Shown piece by piece: positions 1 through 7,835 of a stretch of DNA of 64,000 nt (positions are counted from its first letter, which is position 1; every line of letters begins with the position of its first letter). The notes below the pieces were generated by a model that was given only the letters and a program-made list of their open reading frames with translations, was not told where the DNA came from and did no database searches. The translations under genes and the position numbers were made by a program. Origin of the DNA: Pseudomonas tremae (GTDB lineage: Bacteria > Pseudomonadota > Gammaproteobacteria > Pseudomonadales > Pseudomonadaceae); the NCBI RefSeq assembly GCF_001401155.1, contig NZ_LJRO01000387.1:1-64000 (forward strand), written 5' to 3'.

Positions 1-171
1 CCCGAGCTGGACGGCTACGCGGTCTGGGTCGTCGAGTGGACTCAAGGGATCTACCTCGGCGAGGAGGAATGGCCGTGGCCAAATGAGCCACCCGGCACGC
101 TGGTGTTCGCGTTCAGTCCCGACACCGGACGTGACAACGAAAACCAGTACCAATCGCCTGAGGATATGTGA
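1..171 (+). CDS. Unidentified tail-module protein, C-terminal fragment
   Basis: An open frame enters from the left edge and ends at TGA 169-171. The 56 visible residues are acidic and rich in Trp, Pro and Glu (for example EEEWPWPNEPP), with no motif I recognise. The stop overlaps the ATG of the baseplate spike gene (ATGTGATGAG), so the two genes are probably translationally coupled within the tail operon. In R-type pyocin clusters a small protein of unknown role sits just before gene V, so this may be its positional equivalent; that is inference from position only. Confidence 0.6.
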   Translation, partial: PELDGYAVWVVEWTQGIYLGEEEWPWPNEPPGTLVFAFSPDTGRDNENQYQSPEDM

Positions 172-755
172 TGAGTTTCGCGTTGGCTGAACATGACCGC
201 ATGCTGGCCGGTGTGGTGAAGGACTGCTGCGTCGTTGCGCTGGACCTCACCGCATCACCTCCGGTATGCCGCGTTTCAGATGGTGACTGGGTTAGCGCCT
301 GGGTGCGCTGGCACAGCGTAGCGGCGGGCAAGGCGCGACACTGGCGGGCACCGACCCTTGGTGAGCAGGGCACCTTGTTCAGTGCCAGCGGTGACGTGTC
401 GCAGGGCACGTTCATTCCGGGGCTGTATGGCAATGCGGGTGCCCAGCCTGATAACCGCGACCACGTGGAAGTCTGGCGCTTCGACGACGGCGGTTCCCTG
501 ATCTACGACTGGCAAGCCAACACTTACACGATTGATCTGCCCACGGGGACGGTGAATGTCACCGTCGGAGCCAGCTCGGCCGTTGTGACTGACGACGCTA
601 TCAGCGCGACCTCCGGAACGATCACCGCCAAGGCAGCCACGATCACGCTGGATGGCAACGTCACGATCAGCGGAACGCTCGCCGTCGCCGGTGATATTCG
701 CGGCGGTGGCCAGATCATCGACACCGGTGGCAACACCCCGAACCACAAGCACTGA
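171..755 (+). CDS. Baseplate assembly protein V (tail spike)
   Basis: This 194-residue protein resembles the P2 gpV baseplate spike, which tips the tail tube and pierces the target cell envelope. It has an N-terminal OB-like region (about residues 15-90), then a repetitive Thr/Val/Ala-rich stretch (roughly 115-175) expected to form the trimeric beta-helical needle. The extreme C-terminus is NTPNHKH; an HxH motif near the end matches the iron-binding tip of contractile-tail spikes. GTG at 168 is also in frame, but ATG 171 was preferred because it overlaps the upstream stop. It is the first of a run of P2-order tail genes. Confidence 0.85.
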   Translation: MSFALAEHDRMLAGVVKDCCVVALDLTASPPVCRVSDGDWVSAWVRWHSVAAGKARHWRAPTLGEQGTLFSASGDVSQGTFIPGLYGNAGAQPDNRDHVEVWRFDDGGSLIYDWQANTYTIDLPTGTVNVTVGASSAVVTDDAISATSGTITAKAATITLDGNVTISGTLAVAGDIRGGGQIIDTGGNTPNHKH

Positions 756-759
756 CCCG

Positions 760-779
760 GCCCGCACTGCGGGCTTTTT
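760..779 (+). terminator. Terminator-like hairpin after gene V
   Basis: GCCCGC and GCGGGC form a 6-bp stem with an ACT loop, followed by five T. It lies between gene V and the next ORF, inside what should be one operon, so it may only attenuate transcription. Confidence 0.5.
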
Positions 780-797
780 AATGTCTGGAGATAACCC

Positions 798-1076
798 ATG
801 GCGACCGTAAAAATCGATAAGACTTCTGGTGACCAACCGGCAGCCCCAACAGGCCAGGTCACCCCCACGGCGATATCAGTAGCGGACGCCGTGTCTCCTC
901 TCGCGCCCGCCGTAGCAATGCGGATGTATCGAGACACGCTGTTCACCTCGCGCACGCTGATTCTGCCGGATGAACGCACGCTCGCCGTCGCCAAAGGGAT
1001 CGTCACGGCGCAGGCCGATGACACCGTCGCGCTGGAGTATTTGCGTGCACACCCGGACCTTGAGCCGCTGGAGTAA
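798..1076 (+). CDS. Small conserved-position tail-module protein
   Basis: A 92-residue protein encoded between the V and W baseplate genes, with a GGAGA ribosome site 8-10 bases upstream of ATG 798. The first 30 residues are Pro/Thr/Ala-rich and look disordered; the remainder (YRDTLFTSRTLILPDERTLAV and on) looks helical and ends in an acidic tail. I do not recognise a family. Its end is three bases from the next start, so it belongs to the baseplate operon. A minor baseplate component or assembly factor is possible, but nothing in the sequence proves it. Confidence 0.65.
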   Translation: MATVKIDKTSGDQPAAPTGQVTPTAISVADAVSPLAPAVAMRMYRDTLFTSRTLILPDERTLAVAKGIVTAQADDTVALEYLRAHPDLEPLE

Positions 1077-1079
1077 TTC

Positions 1080-1406
1080 ATGATCGGAATGGATCGCCGT
1101 ACCGGTCAGCCTGTCTCCGGCCTGACGCACCTGCGGCAGTCCATCGAAGACATTCTGGGCACTCCCGTCGGCAGCCGCCGAATGCGCCCGGACTACGGCA
1201 GCAAGATCCGACGCTTTGTCGATCTGCCTGTGAACGAGGGCTGGAAAAGCGCGGTGCAGGCCGAGGTGGCCAGATCGCTTGGCCGTTGGGAGCCTCGCCT
1301 AAGACTTGAGCGCGTCAGGGTGATTGCGGTCCTGAACGGCCAAGTCACCTTGGAAGTGCAGGGGACGTATCTGGGTGACAATGCGGTGTTGGAGGTGACG
1401 GCATGA
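1080..1406 (+). CDS. Baseplate wedge protein W (gp25/GPW family)
   Basis: A 108-residue GPW/gp25-family protein. The motif GSRRMRPDYGSKIRRFVD near residues 40-57 is the conserved heart of this family, which has a lysozyme-like fold without lytic activity and joins the sheath-initiating end of the baseplate wedge. Gene order V-W-J-I agrees. The GGAG in the last codons of the upstream gene serves as its ribosome site. The stop overlaps the ATG of gene J (ATGA at 1403-1406). Confidence 0.9.
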   Translation: MIGMDRRTGQPVSGLTHLRQSIEDILGTPVGSRRMRPDYGSKIRRFVDLPVNEGWKSAVQAEVARSLGRWEPRLRLERVRVIAVLNGQVTLEVQGTYLGDNAVLEVTA

Positions 1407-2284
1407 GCTTGATTGAACTGTCGGCGCTGCCCGCGCCGCAAGTCCTTGAGGACCTGGACTTTGAAGAAGAGTATCAGGGCGAGCTAGCCGCCTTTCGCGA
1501 ATACATGGGTGACAACTGGAGCGCCTTGCTGGAAAGCGACCCGGTCACCAAGTTGCTCGAACTGGGGGCTTACAGGCGGCTTCAGAACCGGGCGCGTGTC
1601 AACGATGCGGCTAAGTCGTTGATGCTGGCATATGCCCAAAAAGCCGATCTTGATCAGTTGGCAGCCAACGTCAATCTCAAACGTCTGCAGATCCAGGCAG
1701 CAGATCCCGTTGCAGTGCCCCCCACTGCAGCTGTCATGGAAGAAGACGATGCGCTTCGGGAACGTGTCCAGCTTGCCTACGAGGGACTGACCACGGCGGG
1801 GCCACGAAACAGCTATATCCTTCACGCACGCAACGCCTCAGGTTTGGTGGCCGACGCCACTGCGGAAAGCCCATCACCGGCAGTAGTCATGGTCACAGTG
1901 CTTGCGCTGGAAGGCAGCGGTGCGGCCGGTGCGGATCTGCTGGAGACGGTTCGGCTCAACCTCAGTGACGAGGATGTGCGTCCCTTAGGGGATCGCCTGA
2001 CGGTTCAGAGCGCTGAGATTCTGCCTTACCGCATCAATGCTGTCGTCCACATGGTCGGGAGCGGACCTGAAACTGAGGCGACTCTGGCTGAATGCAAGAG
2101 CCGGCTGGGAGCCTGGATCAATCCCAGGAGACGCTTGGGCCTTGAGGTGGCTCGATCCGGCATTGACGCGCAGCTGCACATCAGCGGCGTCAGTCGGGTT
2201 GATCTTCAGGACTGGACGGACATCCGTCCGACCAAGGCGCAGGCAGCCTGGTGTGAAGCATTCACCGTGACGCGGGGTAGTTGA
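1403..2284 (+). CDS. Baseplate protein J
   Basis: A 293-residue baseplate J-like protein, the wedge protein that links the central hub to the outer baseplate in P2-type tails. The N-terminus carries the usual LEDLDFEEEYQGELAAFREYMGD segment, followed by the ALRERVQLAYEGLTTAGPRNSYILHARNASG region typical of gpJ and a C-terminal region matching the family's repeated beta domains. Length is close to P2 gpJ (about 300 residues). It starts in a 4-base overlap with W and is followed after one base by gene I. Confidence 0.9.
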   Translation: MSLIELSALPAPQVLEDLDFEEEYQGELAAFREYMGDNWSALLESDPVTKLLELGAYRRLQNRARVNDAAKSLMLAYAQKADLDQLAANVNLKRLQIQAADPVAVPPTAAVMEEDDALRERVQLAYEGLTTAGPRNSYILHARNASGLVADATAESPSPAVVMVTVLALEGSGAAGADLLETVRLNLSDEDVRPLGDRLTVQSAEILPYRINAVVHMVGSGPETEATLAECKSRLGAWINPRRRLGLEVARSGIDAQLHISGVSRVDLQDWTDIRPTKAQAAWCEAFTVTRGS

Positions 2285-2285
2285 G

Positions 2286-2891
2286 ATGACCAGCTTGCTC
2301 CCCCTCAACAGTTCCCCGCTTGAGCGCGCCATTGAGGTTGCCACGGATGAAGTCACGAAGATTCCCTTGCGCTCGCTGTACAACCCTCAGACCTGTCCCG
2401 CGCACTTGCTCTATCACCTGGCGTGGGCCTGGTCGGTGGACCGCTGGGATGAAGCATGGTCTGAGCCGGTAAAGCGTGCAGCCATTGCCGCGTCGTTCTT
2501 CATCCATGAACGCAAGGGGACGATTGGTGCGATACGCCGAGTGGTTGAACCGCTTGGCTATCTCATTGATGTCCTGGAGTGGTGGCAGACCGTACCTGAG
2601 GGAATCCCCGGTACTTTTGCCCTCAAGGTGGGTGTGCTTGACACCGGCATCACCGAGGAGATGTATCAGGAACTGACGGCCCTGATCGATGACGCCAAGC
2701 CTGTCAGCCGTCACATGCTGGAACTGGCCATCAGCCTTGAAACGACCGGCCGTTTCTACCTCGGCGCTTCGGTCTCTGAAGGCGACGAAATTGATGTTTA
2801 CCCACCTGTACCGCGTGACATAGAAGTCACGGGGCATATGGGGCTGGGTGGGCGTGAAACCACTATCGATACTCTGGATGTCTTCACATGA
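2286..2891 (+). CDS. Tail protein I (baseplate-fibre connector)
   Basis: A 201-residue P2 gpI-like protein. The opening LLPLNSSPLERAIEVATDE and the segment LLYHLAWAWSVDRWDEAW are characteristic of phage tail protein I, which sits at the baseplate edge and is thought to help seat the tail fibre. Its position between J and the fibre gene is the usual one. The stop codon overlaps the fibre gene start in an ATGA at 2888-2891. Confidence 0.9.
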   Translation: MTSLLPLNSSPLERAIEVATDEVTKIPLRSLYNPQTCPAHLLYHLAWAWSVDRWDEAWSEPVKRAAIAASFFIHERKGTIGAIRRVVEPLGYLIDVLEWWQTVPEGIPGTFALKVGVLDTGITEEMYQELTALIDDAKPVSRHMLELAISLETTGRFYLGASVSEGDEIDVYPPVPRDIEVTGHMGLGGRETTIDTLDVFT

Positions 2892-5050
2892 TCGATCAGA
2901 CTTCGCAATTCTTTGCCACCCTGACCAATGTCGGTGCGGCCAAGCAGGCCAATGCCGATGCCCTCGGCGTGCCTTGGAAAATAGCTCAAATGGGTGTGGG
3001 TGATGCCAATGGCACCGATCCGGTGCCCGATGCTTCACAGAAAAAACTGATCAATGAGCGTCGTCGTGCCCCGCTCAATCAGCTCAAGGTTGATCCAGCC
3101 AACAACGCGATCATCATCGCCGAGCAGGTTATCCCCGCAGAGGTCGGTGGTTTCTGGATTCGTGAAATTGGCTTGTACGATACGGACGGGGATCTGGTGG
3201 CGGTTGCGAACTGCGCGCCGTCCTTCAAGCCATTGCTGGCTCAAGGTTCTGGTCGCACGCAGATCGTGCGCATCAACCTGCTGGTCAGCAATACCAGCAA
3301 CGTCGAGCTGCGCATTGACCCAACCGTTGTGCTGGCAACGCGTTCGTTTGTGGATCTGCGGATTCAGGAAGAGCTTTCCAAGCTCGACAATAAACAATCT
3401 GTTCGTGCTGCCACCACCGGCCCGATTGTCCTTGCTGGCATTCAGACGGTCGATGGCATTGCGCTTGTCGCAGGTGACCGGGTACTGGTGAAAAATCAGG
3501 CCAGCGGCAAAGACAATGGCTTGTACTCAGTCGTCGCTGGTAATGCCTGGTTGCGCGTTGTTGACGCGGATGCAAGTGCCGAGGTGACGCCCAACCTGAT
3601 GGTCAGCGTCGAGCAGGGTGACACGTTGTTCGACACGCTCTGGCAGTTGACGACAAACGCGCCAATTACCCTGGGTACGACTGCGCTGGTGTTCGAGCAA
3701 GTGGCAGGTCCAACTGGCGTTTTGCCCGGTACTTACAGCCGGGTTACGGTAGACCGACGCGGCGTGGTGATGGCCGGTTTCAACCCGACCACACTGGGCG
3801 GGTACGGCATTGCCGATGCCTACAGCAAGACCGAGATCGATACGCGGGTTGCGGCGTTACAACCCAAGCTGGGGTTTACCGCTGTGCAACAAGGCACCGG
3901 TGCGGGCCAATTGGACAACGCGGTGAAGATCGGATGGAGCGGGACTGACCTGAAAGCGACTGTTGATAAGACAGATCTTGGAAAACTCTGGTATTCAAGT
4001 AACTTTAACCCCGACAAAAAAGCGGATCGTGCTGAAACCCTCTCAGGCTACGGTATTAATGACGCTTATACGTCGGCAGAAGTTGATCGGCGTGTCTCTG
4101 AGCGTGCCTTGAAGACGGAGGTTTATTCGAAGGCTGATACGTATACAAGAGCTGAGGTTGATACTCGGGACGCGCAGCGCTACACCAAAGAGGAAACCGA
4201 TCTAAGACTGTCGGGCAAGGCGACTGGGGACAGCATTACGGTTGTCGGGTTTGCGGGCAATGATGTCAAATATCCCTATATGCGTCGATCCACTGATGGC
4301 GGCGTTTACCACCTGCAAACAAGGCTGGGTTATGTTCCTGTTCAAGCGGGCACGGGAGTCGGGCAGCAAAGCAACCTGATAAAAATAGGTCATTCCGCTG
4401 TTGGCGTTAAAATTACAGTTGACGAAACAGACTTTGGCAATCTCTGGTATTCGGGCAATTTTGACCCCAGTAGTAAAGCGAACGTAGGCTCCACGCTTGC
4501 TGCCTACGGGATTAACAATGCGTATACCAAGGCTGAGGTCGATGCACGCGACTCGTCTCGCGCAATTGCTGATTCAATCACCCACGTAGGGTTTGCCAGC
4601 GGTGATGTTGCTTTTCCCTACATGCGGCGGTCGTCCGACGGCGGAATATTTTACCTGCAGACCCGTCTAGGCTTCTCCCCTGTAGAGCAGGGTGGCGGCG
4701 CAAATATGGGTAATTTCAAACTGAGGCTAGGTTACAACAATGCTGGCAGTGTCCGTTTCTCAGTAGATGGCGCTGATTACGGCGATCTAATAAGCGATAT
4801 TAACCTGGCGACGAAAGTTGCAGGACTTGGACTGACTGGCATTGGTCAGTATGCATTCGCACGAGTAATCAATACATACGGAAATTCTATAAACCAAGGT
4901 ACATCGATTCCCGGCAACAACCTTCTTTACAGCTCTACAGCTGCAGGCGACGGCGCAAGTAGTAACTCGGGAACCATTGGCATAGGGACCTGGCGTGCTC
5001 ATGGCGCGTTTAACGGTACTGAGCGCACGCTCTTTCAACGAATCAATTAG
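2888..5050 (+). CDS. Tail fibre protein H
   Basis: A 720-residue tail fibre. The N-terminal 150 residues (starting MIDQTSQFFATLTNVG) are the phage tail-collar fibre domain that docks on the baseplate; the rest forms the shaft and receptor-binding tip. Three diverged copies of a repeat occur at about residues 326-395, 478-548 and 594-640, each starting LG(F/Y) and containing (V/F)D..D(F/L/Y)G, separated by YSKAE/YTKAEVD linkers typical of fibre shafts. The C-terminal 90 residues are unlike the shaft and should carry the recognition tip. Codon use drifts AT-ward toward the 3' end, as expected for an exchangeable host-range segment. Confidence 0.88.
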   Translation: MIDQTSQFFATLTNVGAAKQANADALGVPWKIAQMGVGDANGTDPVPDASQKKLINERRRAPLNQLKVDPANNAIIIAEQVIPAEVGGFWIREIGLYDTDGDLVAVANCAPSFKPLLAQGSGRTQIVRINLLVSNTSNVELRIDPTVVLATRSFVDLRIQEELSKLDNKQSVRAATTGPIVLAGIQTVDGIALVAGDRVLVKNQASGKDNGLYSVVAGNAWLRVVDADASAEVTPNLMVSVEQGDTLFDTLWQLTTNAPITLGTTALVFEQVAGPTGVLPGTYSRVTVDRRGVVMAGFNPTTLGGYGIADAYSKTEIDTRVAALQPKLGFTAVQQGTGAGQLDNAVKIGWSGTDLKATVDKTDLGKLWYSSNFNPDKKADRAETLSGYGINDAYTSAEVDRRVSERALKTEVYSKADTYTRAEVDTRDAQRYTKEETDLRLSGKATGDSITVVGFAGNDVKYPYMRRSTDGGVYHLQTRLGYVPVQAGTGVGQQSNLIKIGHSAVGVKITVDETDFGNLWYSGNFDPSSKANVGSTLAAYGINNAYTKAEVDARDSSRAIADSITHVGFASGDVAFPYMRRSSDGGIFYLQTRLGFSPVEQGGGANMGNFKLRLGYNNAGSVRFSVDGADYGDLISDINLATKVAGLGLTGIGQYAFARVINTYGNSINQGTSIPGNNLLYSSTAAGDGASSNSGTIGIGTWRAHGAFNGTERTLFQRIN

Positions 5051-5057
5051 GTTAACT

Positions 5058-5600
5058 ATGAGAACAGTATTAAGCGCCCGCGATCCTCGCTGGTCCGATC
5101 AGGCTCATTCGTCCATCGTTCTGATGGTGGCGTTCAAAGAAGTGTTCGAGATCTATGGAGAGACGCCGTTCGCGGCTTCTCCTCACGATACCGAGCCCCA
5201 TGGTGTAGAGCTGTTTAAACGTGCGCTGGCCGGTGAGTTTGGTGAGGTCCAAGAGCCGACGCTCCAGACGGTGCAGGTACAGGTCATGTGCGAGCGTGGC
5301 GGACTTTCTGCTGCAGCTACGGCGCGAATCAACGAGTTGGTCGTCGAGCTGGAAACGTTGCAAGACGCCGTTGATCTGGGCGTCGCGACGCCCGAACAGC
5401 AAACGGCGCTGCCTGCTATCAGCGCCGAGATTAAGGCGCAGCGGTTATACCGCGTCGAACTCGCGCAGCTCGACACGAAGCCCGGCTATCCGCTGGACTT
5501 TGAATGGCCGGTGCCGCCTGCCATTCCATTCGTTTACGAGCCGCCCAAGCCGGAAGCTCCTGCGCAGAACGTCAGCGACGACGATCAGCAAAGCACCTAA
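5058..5600 (+). CDS. Tail fibre assembly protein
   Basis: A 180-residue protein directly after the fibre gene, in the slot of P2 gpG/Mu gpU-type fibre assembly chaperones. It begins MRTVLSARDPRWSDQ; an upstream in-frame start at 4995 lies inside the fibre gene and was rejected. A central GVELFKRALAGEFGEV segment and a Pro-rich C-terminus (EWPVPPAIPFVYEPPKPEAPA) are visible. Such proteins help fold and trimerise the fibre and normally match the fibre's C-terminus. Assignment rests mainly on position and general resemblance. A strong terminator-like hairpin follows. Confidence 0.7.
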   Translation: MRTVLSARDPRWSDQAHSSIVLMVAFKEVFEIYGETPFAASPHDTEPHGVELFKRALAGEFGEVQEPTLQTVQVQVMCERGGLSAAATARINELVVELETLQDAVDLGVATPEQQTALPAISAEIKAQRLYRVELAQLDTKPGYPLDFEWPVPPAIPFVYEPPKPEAPAQNVSDDDQQST

Positions 5601-5624
5601 CGCCCCGCACTGACGGGGCGTTTT
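5601..5624 (+). terminator. Terminator after fibre assembly gene
   Basis: CGCCCCG and CGGGGCG form a perfect 7-bp stem with a 6-base loop, then TTTT. It starts immediately after the stop codon at 5600. Confidence 0.7.
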
Positions 5625-5652
5625 CTTACCCGCTATTTGCATTCCACCATCA

Positions 5653-5674
5653 ACCCCGCTGATCGGGGTTTTTT
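5653..5674 (+). terminator. Second terminator-like hairpin before the sheath gene
   Basis: ACCCCG and CGGGGT form a 6-bp stem with a 5-base loop and a T run. Together with the hairpin 30 bases upstream it separates the fibre genes from the sheath/tube genes, which may allow different expression of the two groups. Confidence 0.55.
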
Positions 5675-5693
5675 CGTTTCTGGAGATCGTCTT

Positions 5694-6857
5694 ATGAGTT
5701 TCTTCCACGGCGTGACCATGACAAACGTCGACACAGGCGCACGCACCATTTCGCTGCCCACGTCCTCAATCATCGGTCTGGTCGATACGTTCACCGAGGC
5801 CCCGGCTTACAGCGCCAAGGCCAATGACCTGGTGCTGATCACGTCCGAGCGCGAAGCCATTGCAGCGTTTGGTCCTGACTCGGCGATCACCAAAGCCTGT
5901 CAGGCGGTGTACGTGCGGGCCAAGGCGGTGATCGTTGCTTGTGGCGTTGCCAAACTGGACGATGCTGCCCTGCAAACTTCCGCCATCATTGGCGGTGTCA
6001 AAGCTGATGGCACACGTACCGGGCTCCAGGCACTGCTCGACGGCAAGAGCCGCTTCAACGCTCAGCCGCGACTGCTGATCGCGCCCAAGCACAGCTCGAT
6101 TCTGGCGGTCGGCACCGCCATGGCGGCACTGGCAGACAAACTGCGGGCGCTGCCGATCTTCGATGGCCCCAACACTACAGACGAAGCGGTCATGGCGTAT
6201 GCCAAGAACTTCGGCGGCAAGCGCTCTTTCATGGTCGACCCCGGTGTCCAGTACTGGGACACAGCGGCCAGCAAGACTATAGATGCGCCGGGCTCTGCCT
6301 GGGTGGCGGGCCTGTTCGCCTGGACCGACGCGGAGTATGGCTTCTGGGCCTCGCCTTCCAACAAAGAGTTCGCCGGGATCACCGGCACCACCCGGCCCAT
6401 CGAGTTTCTGGACGGCGACGAAACCTGCCGGGCCAACCTGCTCAACAACGCCAATATCGCGACGATCATCCGCGACGACGGTTACCGCCTGTGGGGCAAC
6501 CGCACACTCAGCAGCGACCCCAAATGGGCTTTCGTCACTCGCGTGCGCACCATGGACATCGTCATGGACGCGATCCTCTACGGGCACAAGTGGGCGGTCG
6601 ACCGTTCGATCACCGCGACCTACATCAAGGACGTGACCGAGGGCCTGCAAGCGTTCATGCGTGACCTGAAAAATCAGGGCGCGATCATCAACTTTGAAGT
6701 GTTCGCGGACACCGAACTGAACACGGCCAGCCAGCTGGAGCAGGGCAAGGTGTTCTGGAACATCCGATTCACCGACGTTCCACCTGCCGAAAACCCCAAC
6801 TTCCGCGTCGAAGTCACGAATCAATGGCTGACCGAAGTGCTCGACTCTGCCGCTTAA
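5694..6857 (+). CDS. Contractile tail sheath protein FI
   Basis: A 387-residue P2 gpFI-type sheath, the contractile outer sleeve of the tail. The start MSFFHGVTMTNVDTGARTI and the segment SIIGLVDTFTEAPAYSA are classic sheath N-termini. The C-terminal part (FWNIRFTDVPPAENPNFRVEVTNQWLTEVLD) contains the sheath-tube/sheath-sheath interaction strands. ATG 5694 with GGAGA upstream is the natural start; a TTG at 5637 in the same frame lies across a terminator hairpin. It is followed by the tube gene after 12 bases. Confidence 0.95.
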   Translation: MSFFHGVTMTNVDTGARTISLPTSSIIGLVDTFTEAPAYSAKANDLVLITSEREAIAAFGPDSAITKACQAVYVRAKAVIVACGVAKLDDAALQTSAIIGGVKADGTRTGLQALLDGKSRFNAQPRLLIAPKHSSILAVGTAMAALADKLRALPIFDGPNTTDEAVMAYAKNFGGKRSFMVDPGVQYWDTAASKTIDAPGSAWVAGLFAWTDAEYGFWASPSNKEFAGITGTTRPIEFLDGDETCRANLLNNANIATIIRDDGYRLWGNRTLSSDPKWAFVTRVRTMDIVMDAILYGHKWAVDRSITATYIKDVTEGLQAFMRDLKNQGAIINFEVFADTELNTASQLEQGKVFWNIRFTDVPPAENPNFRVEVTNQWLTEVLDSAA

Positions 6858-6869
6858 GGAACTGCAACG

Positions 6870-7379
6870 ATGGCGATGATTCCCGAAACACTTAGCAACC
6901 TGAACCTGTTCGTCGACGGTGTCAGCTTCCAAGGCGATGTTCCAAGCCTGACGCTGCCCAAGTTGACGATCAAGACGGAAGAGCACCGGGCTGGAGGCAT
7001 GGATGCTCCAGTTGAGCTGGATATGGGCATGGAGAAGCAGGAAGCCAACTTCACAACAACGGGCGTGCGCCGTGAGTCGTTGAAGTTTTTCGGCCTGGCA
7101 GATGGCACTGCCTTCAACAGCGTTTTCCGAGGCGCGTTCAAGGGCCTGAAAGGCAAGATAACCCCAGTCGTGGTCACCCTTCGCGGTCGCCTCAAAGAGG
7201 TCGACATGGGTGACTGGAAGCCGGGTGACAAGTCCGAGATCAAACACTCGGTCGCGGTCACCTACTACAAGCTGGAAGTGGATGGCCGTCTGATTTACGA
7301 GATCGATGCGCTGGGCATGAAACGCGTCATCAACGGTGTCGACCAACTCGCTGCAGAACGTTCGGCCCTCGGCCTCTGA
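6870..7379 (+). CDS. Tail tube protein FII
   Basis: A 169-residue P2 gpFII-type major tail tube protein, which polymerises inside the sheath. It begins MAMIPETLSNLNLFVDG, a family signature, followed by GDVPSLTLPKLTIKTEEHRAGGMDAPVELDMGME. The ending YEIDALGMKRVINGVDQLA is also typical. Length agrees with P2 FII (about 172 residues). It lies between the sheath gene and the tail assembly chaperone as in P2 and R-pyocins. Confidence 0.95.
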   Translation: MAMIPETLSNLNLFVDGVSFQGDVPSLTLPKLTIKTEEHRAGGMDAPVELDMGMEKQEANFTTTGVRRESLKFFGLADGTAFNSVFRGAFKGLKGKITPVVVTLRGRLKEVDMGDWKPGDKSEIKHSVAVTYYKLEVDGRLIYEIDALGMKRVINGVDQLAAERSALGL

Positions 7380-7394
7380 TAGAAGGAAACTCCT

Positions 7395-7697
7395 GTGTCT
7401 CAAGCAAATACCCAACCAAGCTGGATGACTCTGACGGCCGAGAGCGTTTCGGTGAAGCTGTCCAAGCCTGCCGAAGTCAACAGCGTTCAGGTGGACACTT
7501 TGACCTTGCGTGCTCCGACCGTGCGAGATGTGCGTGCTGCGCAAGCGGCCTCAAACGGTGATGCCGAACAGCGCGAGATCAACCTCTTCGCGTCGCTCGC
7601 CGAAGTGGGCGGTAGTGATCTGGAAAGGCTACCGCTCAAAGACTACAACCGCCTGCAGGCGGGCTATTTTCGTCTGGTGCAAGACGACGAGCTTTGA
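7395..7697 (+). CDS. Tail assembly chaperone E (unshifted product)
   Basis: A 100-residue phage tail protein E homologue. Such proteins bind and unfold the tape measure before tube polymerisation and are made both as a short form and as a frameshifted long form. This is the short form, ending DDEL at a TGA (7695-7697). The start is GTG 7395 behind AGAAGGAAAC. Segments TLRAPTVRDVRAAQ and LPLKDYNRLQAGYFRL are typical of gpE. The last sense codon plus stop read CTT TGA, the same sequence used for +1 frameshifting in prfB. Confidence 0.9.
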   Translation: MSQANTQPSWMTLTAESVSVKLSKPAEVNSVQVDTLTLRAPTVRDVRAAQAASNGDAEQREINLFASLAEVGGSDLERLPLKDYNRLQAGYFRLVQDDEL

Positions 7698-7809
7698 TCC
7701 TGCACTTCAGAAGCTGGCGGCAAAGCGACTTGCAAAAGAGCTGGGCTTCTCGTCGGCGGAAATCATGTCCATGTCTTTCTCGGACATGATCTGGTGGCTC
7801 ACGGACTGA
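7395..7809 (+). CDS. Tail assembly chaperone E-E' (predicted +1 frameshift fusion)
   Basis: After CTT (7692-7694) a +1 slip over the T of TGA continues in the frame GAT CCT GCA to the stop at 7807-7809. The fusion is about 137 residues, close to P2 E+E' (142). The added 37 residues (DPALQKLAAKRLAKELGFSS, then AEIMSMSFSDMIWWLTD) look like the E' extension: helical, ending in an aromatic cluster. The alternative frame is open upstream of the slip site, but only this junction gives a continuous helical protein. P2 uses a -1 shift and Mu a -2 shift at this gene, so +1 here would be a distinct solution. The protein is inferred; only the frame arrangement is seen. Confidence 0.7.
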
Positions 7810-7835
7810 GCCCATCCCAACATCTGAGGTGAGTG

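Noticed and set aside
5766..7544. 592-codon minus-strand ORF over sheath and tube genes
   Set aside because: It spans two clear structural genes on the opposite strand.
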